NCBI GenBank assembly: GCA_038049695.1
Contig: CP142453.1
Coordinates: 35,873,501-35,937,500, forward strand
Source: Cinnamomum chago
Lineage: Eukaryota; Streptophyta; Magnoliopsida; Laurales; Lauraceae
Direction: 5' to 3'
Length of the DNA: 64,000 nt
This document shows, one piece after another, positions 58,501-64,000 of the stretch. Position numbers and translations under genes: made by a program. How positions within the stretch are numbered: the stretch's first letter is position 1; each line of letters opens with the position of its first letter. Under the pieces are notes generated by a model, which made no database searches, was not told where the DNA came from, and saw only the letters and a program-made list of their open reading frames with translations.

Positions 58501-58588
58501 ATACATAACTACCTTGATTAACCCCCAATTAACATAATTAGTATTTAAAAACTCAAATAGAGGGCCCACAAAGGGGTGGGGCCTCACA
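55559..58588 (-). repeat. 3' LTR of Gypsy element 3, 3030 bp
   Basis: On the plus strand it starts TGTAACGCCCCAATTCCGG and ends GGGGCCTCACA. It is unusually long. The part at 57260-57740 has ten GTCGAC sites and imperfect hairpins. Open frames inside it (for example 57169-57615 minus and 57492-58025 plus) have no family motifs. Confidence 0.8.
57260..57740. repeat. Cluster of GGTCGACC-type palindromes in the LTR
   Basis: Ten copies of GTCGAC, most within CGGTCGACCTGG or similar and often next to GTGTGCTC or its complement. An inverted pair at 57338-57355 and 57369-57386 (18-bp arms, two mismatches, 13-bp loop) can form a strong hairpin. Confidence 0.9.
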
Positions 58589-58612
58589 TCATTCCCTCCT
58601 TTAAAACATTTG
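58589..58612 (-). other. Polypurine tract of Gypsy element 3
   Basis: Minus strand TTTTAAAGGAGGGAATGA adjoins the LTR start TGTGAGGCC. Confidence 0.85.
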
Positions 58613-59483
58613 GTCCCCAAATGTAAAAATAAGACTAGAACATACCTGAGGTAGAAGATGTGGATAGTCCTTCTCCACTTGGTCGCGTAGCTCCCACGTA
58701 GCCTTTTCAGCATAGAGACGTGAAACACATCGTGCACTCCTGATAGCTCTGGCGGTAGCTGAAGCTTGTAAGCAACGTCTCCAACTCTCGACCTGATCTC
58801 GAACGGTCCGACGGATCTCCGCGCTAGCTTACCCTTCTCGCCAAACCTAAGGGTACCTCTGGCTGGGGAGACCTTCAAGAAAACTGTCTCCTTTCTGAAA
58901 CTTGAGAGGTCTGCGCTGGTTATCTACATAGCTCTTCTGTCGACTGCGGCTAATCTTCAGGTTCTCAACTATCTGTCGAGTCTTCTCGCTGGTGTCGTTG
59001 ACTATGGATGGTCCATGAAAACTCCTGACACCAACTTCTTCCCAACAGACTGGGGTCTTGCATCTCCTCCCGTACAAAGCCTCGAATGGTGTCATCTTGA
59101 TGCTCGCATGGTAACTGTTGTTGTAGGCGAACTCGCAGAGCGGTAAGGAATCCTCCCAATTCTCCTTGTAGTCCAAGACACAAGCTCTCAACCTGTCCTC
59201 CAGCGTCTGGTTGGTACGCTCGGTCTGCCCGTTTGTCTGAGGATGATAAGCGGTATTGAAACTCAACTTGGTGCCCAAGGCCTGTTGTAGACTCTCCCAG
59301 AAGTGAGAAGTGAAACGCGGGTCTCTGTCCGAAACAATCGAAGCTGGAACTCCATGCAACGAAACAATCCTGTCCACATACAACTTAGCAAGGACGTCGA
59401 GTCCTGCCTTCATCGAGACTGGCAAGAAGTGAGCTGACTTAGTCAATCGATCCACAATTACCCAAATGCCGTCATGGGCATTT
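58613..59483 (-). pseudogene. Gypsy integrase remnant with chromodomain scar
   Basis: Minus-strand frame 59455-58847 begins within integrase: DRLTKSAHFLPV, IVSDRDPRFTSHFW, NTAYHPQTNGQTERTNQTLE, CEFAYNNSYHASIKMTPFEALYG. It runs to KFQKGD, where one missing base moves the reading into the frame 58878-58480 (VSPARGTLRFGEKGKL, GPFEI, LPPELSGVHDVFHVSML). Directly after VFHVSML the sequence jumps, in another frame, to AEKATWELRDQVEKDYPHL, the helix at the end of the chromodomain. The chromodomain core is therefore deleted. Non-functional. Confidence 0.88.
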
Positions 59484-59537
59484 TAATTAGTATTTAAAAA
59501 CTCAAATAGAGAGCCCACAAAGGGGTGGGGCCTCACA
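59484..59537 (-). repeat. Truncated 5' LTR (54 bp) of Gypsy element 3
   Basis: Matches the first bases of the 3' LTR (in element orientation) up to TACTAATTA with one mismatch, then jumps to integrase sequence. Confidence 0.85.
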
Positions 59538-59689
59538 TATATATATATATATATATATATATTAACATGTTGACTGACAAATCATGTTAAAAAGTATAAT
59601 GTACAAATAAAAAAAAAATCAGCCCAACAAGGCTAGAAACCAAAATCAAATTAATAAAATCTAACAAATAGTTCAACAGTTTTCCCTCC

Positions 59690-59960
59690 AGCTTCTTCAA
59701 AGGCCTGACAAAGAAACACCCAAAAGTTCTTTTTGAACTTCCACCCAATATATTACTCTTTGAGCCTTCATAGCCATTTCACTAATAGTATCTGACTTGT
59801 TAGAGAATATGTTACTGTTCTTTGCCAACCAAATAGACTGACAAACTGCTGGGGTAGAACAATTTCAAAGAATGGCTCCGCATTGATTAATATACCCAAA
59901 TTTCCAACTTTCTACTTCCTTCTAAAACATTCGAGACCAAACCAAAGAACTCTGAGCAGC
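59690..59960 (-). pseudogene. LINE or LINE-derived C-terminal remnant
   Basis: The minus strand reads QSIWLAKNSNIFSNKSDTI followed by an aromatic-rich segment, the pattern found after the zf-RVT domain of plant LINEs (WxxWLxRNxxIFxxK). It is preceded by a segment reading FWAAQSS with stops. A degraded piece only. Confidence 0.55.
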
Positions 59961-60840
59961 CCAAAACAAAATTAGTTTGGTTAATTCAAATCTCAATTTG
60001 ATTTTATTTACTCTGTGGTCTTCCTAGTGATTTGATATGATTCATTTCTCTACTCACAATATTGTGTGTATTATCAAGTGCTAAATCACATCTTAGTCAC
60101 ATGTGAGGTCAAGGAGAAGTTCGGTTCCTAAGATGGTTTCCACAGCTATCACCCAAGGGATAATAAATTGGGGCTGATCAAATGAGAATCAAGAAAGTAG
60201 AAATGGAATATGAGAGAAATCTGCTTACCATGGTTGGAGGACGATGGAGATGGAATTCATTGGAAGGTGGTTTTTGGTCCTTTTGGAGGAGCCCGACCTC
60301 TCTCTCCGTCGCAAAACCCTAGTGGAGGGAAAAAAACAGAGTACAAAAAGAATGAAAAACCCTGCGTCCTGCGCCTGTTTTTGTATGGACTCTTGACCCA
60401 ACGGACCGAGCCCTTATCTTGGCCACCTAGGATGAAAAAGAGTCTCCAAAATCCGAATACCCCAACGATTACGGGCTCAAGATTTACACACTATTTTATT
60501 TTGAAATATATATATATTTTTTAAGATTTGGACATTTTTTGTTGTTGTTGTTTTTTTTTTTTCTTTTCCCTTACCTTTGGATTGGGTGGACTTTATGGGC
60601 CCAGTACAAAATCTTGGTCGATAGGGCTTTCATACTAAGAATGCAATCTACTTAAATTATATATGCATATAATTAGAGGTGTCAAATGTGCTGTGCCACA
60701 GACCAGGCTTGTGTAGTGCTTGAATCTTGCTTGGGCCTAGACCATGCCATTCGTGTAGAACTTTCGTGTTGAGTTTTGTCGAGCTTCCATTTTTTGGGTC
60801 TTAGACTAAAAATTTTAAAAGATAAACACAAAAAAAAGAT
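59961..60840. other. Non-coding stretch
   Basis: Nothing recognised. The open frame 60210-60524 (plus, 104 codons) has no recognisable motif. Confidence 0.45.
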
Positions 60841-61499
60841 TACACCATTCTGCTGTGTTCAGCAAACAAGACAATTATTTCGCAATATCCTCCCTCCTCC
60901 GCCTCCAAGGGAAAAAACTCAGATTCGTCTTTTTTGTTGTTATTTCGCGATATGGTCGATATCCACCATTATGCTGTGTTTAGCAAATAAGACAATTACA
61001 TGTTGAAGAAATTCTGACTAACATAATGGTCGATATCGACCATATTTCAAAATGACAAAAAAAAGCCCACATGAGGACCCCTCCCGTGTCCAATGTGATA
61101 CGGGGTCCTACAGGCATATGAGGTCCTACAGGGAGTTGTCCCGTAATTTCATCTATGAGGACTTTACGGGGGAAAACCCCATAGGACGCCATACGTCCGA
61201 TGAGAACTTTGTAGTACGTTGGACACGGGAGGGATCCTTTGGCCTCAATTCATCTTTTTTCTTCTTCTTTTCTTTGGGATGGTCGATATCCACCATCAAC
61301 TATTATGCTAAGCCTCCTGTAGATGTGTGCCGAAGGGTAGATCAAAGATGGTAGCAGAAGGGACATGGAAAATCTCCATCTCTTCATCCAATCCCCTTTC
61401 CCCCAAATTCCTTGCCGCTTCATCTCCATGAACCCTAATTTCTCTCTGTCTGATCTATTCCTCTCCCTCCCCTCCCCTCCAAAGCCTAGACTCCTCCTT

Positions 61500-61914
61500 T
61501 TTCTCCTTCAATGCCCCCCCCCCTCCCCAACTCCTCTGTACCGCTCCATTCCATGCTCCCCACCACCCCCCCAGCCCCACCCTCTTCCTTCGCCTCCCCG
61601 GCAACGACAGAGATGGCCCCACCCTCTTCCTTCGCCTCCCCGGCAACGACAGAGATGGGGTCGCCACCGGCGCCGAGTCCTGCGACTGCTACCTCAACAT
61701 GTACGCCGAGAAGAAGCCTGACAAGGTCGACCCCAACGAGATAAGCCTCTCCAAATGGGGCTCCTGCATGGGTCCATCCTCTATTTTAGCATTGCAACGA
61801 CTCTTGTGTGACTGGCAACTGTCCTCCATCACTTGGATCATTAGCAGTCCTTGCCTGAATCCAAGCCATGGCAAGATCTGGAGTCTCTACACCTCTACCC
61901 AACACACAAGATGA
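61500..61914 (+). CDS. Unrecognised open frame with duplicated 14-codon segment
   Basis: I do not recognise the product. One frame reads LFLRLPGNDRDG twice (the 42-bp duplication), then GAESCDCYLNMYAEKKPDKV and SLSKWGSCMGP, and stops near 61912. After the Pro- and Ser-rich low-complexity start, the middle looks like real protein by composition, but no start codon is obvious in that frame and no domain can be named. It could be a fragment of a spliced gene, with exon borders not identified, or a relict. It sits between repeats of the palindrome array. Confidence 0.3.
61579..61662. repeat. 42-bp tandem duplication
   Basis: Two nearly identical 42-bp units, starting ACCCTCTTCCTTCGCC at 61579 and 61621. 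The length is a multiple of three, so it adds 14 codons without a frame change. Confidence 0.93.
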
Positions 61915-62720
61915 TGACAGTAATGCGTTCAAGGTTTGCTGAATTAAGTTTAACATTATATTATATATGATGCCAGATTTTTAAAGTAGGCTTGTATATT
62001 GGTTAATATTATTAGAACAAAACAACCCTATGTGGGTGAAAATGAGACAAGTTTGTTTCAATTCGGTGCTACCTAGATAATTAAAAGGGGCTGCAGTGTT
62101 TTGTTACTGTACCTGCAGAAGGTAACTACTCCAAGTTAAATGAGCAAGAGGGATGAAAGCAGAGAAGGGAAAGACCTCTAAGATCTCCTATTACAGCACA
62201 GATGTACATCACACTAAAACTAATTTGAGATGATACTTTTCCCTAAATGAATCCAAAACCTCTAGAACTCCTATTACAGCACCTCGTTGAGGCCCTCCTT
62301 GCGAAAGCCCTCCCACGCAAATTAGCCCATGACAGCATTGGTCGATATCGACCAATTTTTCTGGCAGATCTCCTCCAACCTATAACTGCCTTAGTTGCTA
62401 AACATGACAGAATGGTCGATATCGACCATCACAGCTTAGTCATGATGGTCGATATCGACTAATCTGTCAATTAGATTTCAACCTATAACTGCCTTAGTTA
62501 CTGAACATGACTGAATGGTCGATATTGACCATATCACAAAAAAAAAAAGACTGAAAAGCAACAAGAGGACCCCTCTTGTGTCCATTGTCCTAATAATCGA
62601 TATTGACAATAATAATGGTCGATATTGAGCATATTACAAAACAATGAGAAAAAAAGGACATATGAGGACCCCTCCTGTATCCAACATTGAACTGGGTCTT
62701 GCTGGGACGTATGTGATCCT

Positions 62721-64000
62721 ACGGGGATTTACCCTGTAAATTCCTCAAATACTTTTCACTATTTTCATTTAAAGAGATAACCCATTATTTTTATATTATT
62801 TCTTTAATTCCATGAGGCTCAACACTCCCCATTGGGTGGAATCGGGCAGGTCCACTTTTTGCAACATGCATGTTTTAGAGCTGAGTCATTCATTTTGGGA
62901 CTCGAACTCGTTAGCTCTGAAACCATGTTACAATTTCTTTGCTAATCATTCCTATCAAGACTTTAAGGCATTAGTAAGGCAAGGGAAGTACTTTTCACCA
63001 TATCTTTGGGATGATTATTTCTCTAATCATTTCTATCCCCCATTTACTTCCTTAAATGCACATATAGATTTTTGGGCCTCTCCAAGGCTTTCTAGAAGAA
63101 GCAATAATTTGGGAGTCTTTGAAAATTCTTAGTTTTGACTTTTCTCCATGGAAAGAATATTTTTTCTGGGGCTTATCTTAGTATTTTTGAAGACTATTCA
63201 AATGTTGTTGACTGCGACAGCTTTGCTTTGTTTCACGCCACCCATTAGTGTTCATTATGGGACCTAAAATTCTTTTTCTCCATCTCGATCAACATGGAAA
63301 ATTGCAAAATACAATTCTAGTTCTACCACTTTCTTAACCATTTGAATGTTTTACTCACAAGAAAGAAAAAGACCCAGCTAGACTTGCATGTAAGTCGAAG
63401 TCGTCGTTGTCTTTTTCTATTTTTTTTTTGCACGTGAACACGGATGTAGTAGTTATCTGCCACTTTTCTTTGAAACGGGCATCTCTACTTTGGGCTCCTT
63501 TTTCATAGTGTGCATCAAATCATAGCATGGAAAACGCTCGTTACTATGATCACATCAACATGATTTTGTCCGCGGGATTCATAAATTCTGCGGGCATCCT
63601 CATGTAAGAGAGAGACGATGCTGATCACTCATATACTGATTTAGGAACATAAATTCAAAATTTCCTTCTTTTAAGCTAAGATGATGACATGTCAATGGTC
63701 AATCGGTCGATCATTATGTGGTCTGAAATAGGTTACTTTAATATGTGGTCTTCTTACAAGTTATAATAATTATTTAGAGCAGTTTTAAACTGTTAATGGA
63801 AGGGTCCCCGGACATCTCTAATTTCTCCCAAGCCTATCAGATTCTGCTGACCTAATTAAGATCAGAGGATCCAAACAAGCCATACACATGAGTCTCTTGC
63901 CGTCTGCCATACGACACAAGACTCAAATTCCACAAATCTCGACCGTGTCCAACACTCTGTAATAGTCACCTACGCATCCTTTATTATATACTCTCCCTAC
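62721..64000. other. Non-coding stretch at the window end
   Basis: AT-rich. The open frame 62812-63132 (plus, 106 codons) contains no motif that could be assigned. Nothing else was seen. Confidence 0.45.

Larger units (their letters stand above)
55559..59537 (-). mobile_element. Gypsy (chromovirus-like) element 3: 3.0-kb 3' LTR, partial pol, 54-bp 5' LTR stub
   Basis: On the minus strand the order is LTR stub (59537-59484), integrase starting in the middle of the core domain, remains of the chromodomain tail, a purine tract, and a complete 3030-bp LTR. Gag, protease, RT, RNase H and the first part of integrase are gone along with nearly all of the 5' LTR. Both outer ends sit in TATATA runs, which prevents a firm statement about the target duplication. 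Confidence 0.85.
60844..62720. repeat. Dispersed array of ATGGTCGATATCGACCAT palindromes with flanking repeats
   Basis: Copies, perfect or with one to three changes, start at 60952, 61026, 61279, 62338, 62412, 62445, 62515, about 62594 and 62615. Flanking sequence is also repeated: GAGGACCCCTC followed by a TGTCCA-like segment occurs at about 61073, 62565 and 62664, an inverted copy (GGACACGGGAGGGATCC) occurs near 61224, and CAACCTATAACTGCCTTAG occurs twice about 100 bp apart (62380 and 62480). No coding sequence explains this. Confidence 0.85.

Overview
The window is nuclear DNA of a flowering plant. The evidence is spliced genes with GT-AG introns, plant-type LTR retrotransposons (Copia and Gypsy), a plant Helitron, hAT and Tourist-like elements, and two plant nuclear gene families (MTERF and FLX-like). 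A magnoliid or other early-branching angiosperm would fit the long TE-filled introns, but that is a guess. The window is transposon-dominated. The only clearly intact host gene is a single-exon MTERF-family gene (46359-48041, minus).

Layout. 1-4698: AT-rich, with one hAT-like terminus and a 24-bp perfect palindrome. 4699 to at least 17687 (minus): a large Helitron. Its 3' end (CTAG plus hairpin) is at 4699, a nine-exon RPA1-like gene lies at 9787-11806, and a multi-exon Rep/helicase gene at 12626-17687 carries several single-base frameshifts. The RPA gene still reads through. 20.3-21.7 kb: small fragments of a Copia gag, a LINE zinc-binding domain and one exon of an ABA receptor (PYL type).

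22.1-45.0 kb (minus): a broken FLX-like (FLOWERING LOCUS C EXPRESSOR family) gene. Exons 1-3 lie at 44.96-39.36 kb. The last exon is present as a tandem array of about six ~170-bp units at 22.1-23.2 kb. The 16-kb intron between them holds a nested pair of young Copia elements. The outer one (24020-34979, plus, TSD TGGTT) has LTRs that look identical but carries a protease Asp-to-Asn change and an in-frame TAG. The inner one (26920-32409, minus, TSD CCATC) is almost intact. A decayed LINE and a non-autonomous hAT element occupy the same gene's introns.

49.1-59.5 kb: three Gypsy-type elements in a row, all internally deleted. Two related ones keep gag (one also protease) and only the last codons of pol; one of these hosts a Tourist-like MITE. 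The third (minus) has a 3.0-kb LTR rich in GTCGAC palindromes, part of the integrase, and a 5' LTR cut to 54 bp. 60.9-62.7 kb: a dispersed array of the palindrome ATGGTCGATATCGACCAT and flanking repeats. The rest is AT-rich sequence in which nothing was recognised.

The elements do not form a pathway together. Within the Helitron, Rep/helicase and RPA would cooperate in rolling-circle transposition. The FLX-like family acts in the FRIGIDA/FLC flowering-time system, but this copy probably cannot make the normal protein.
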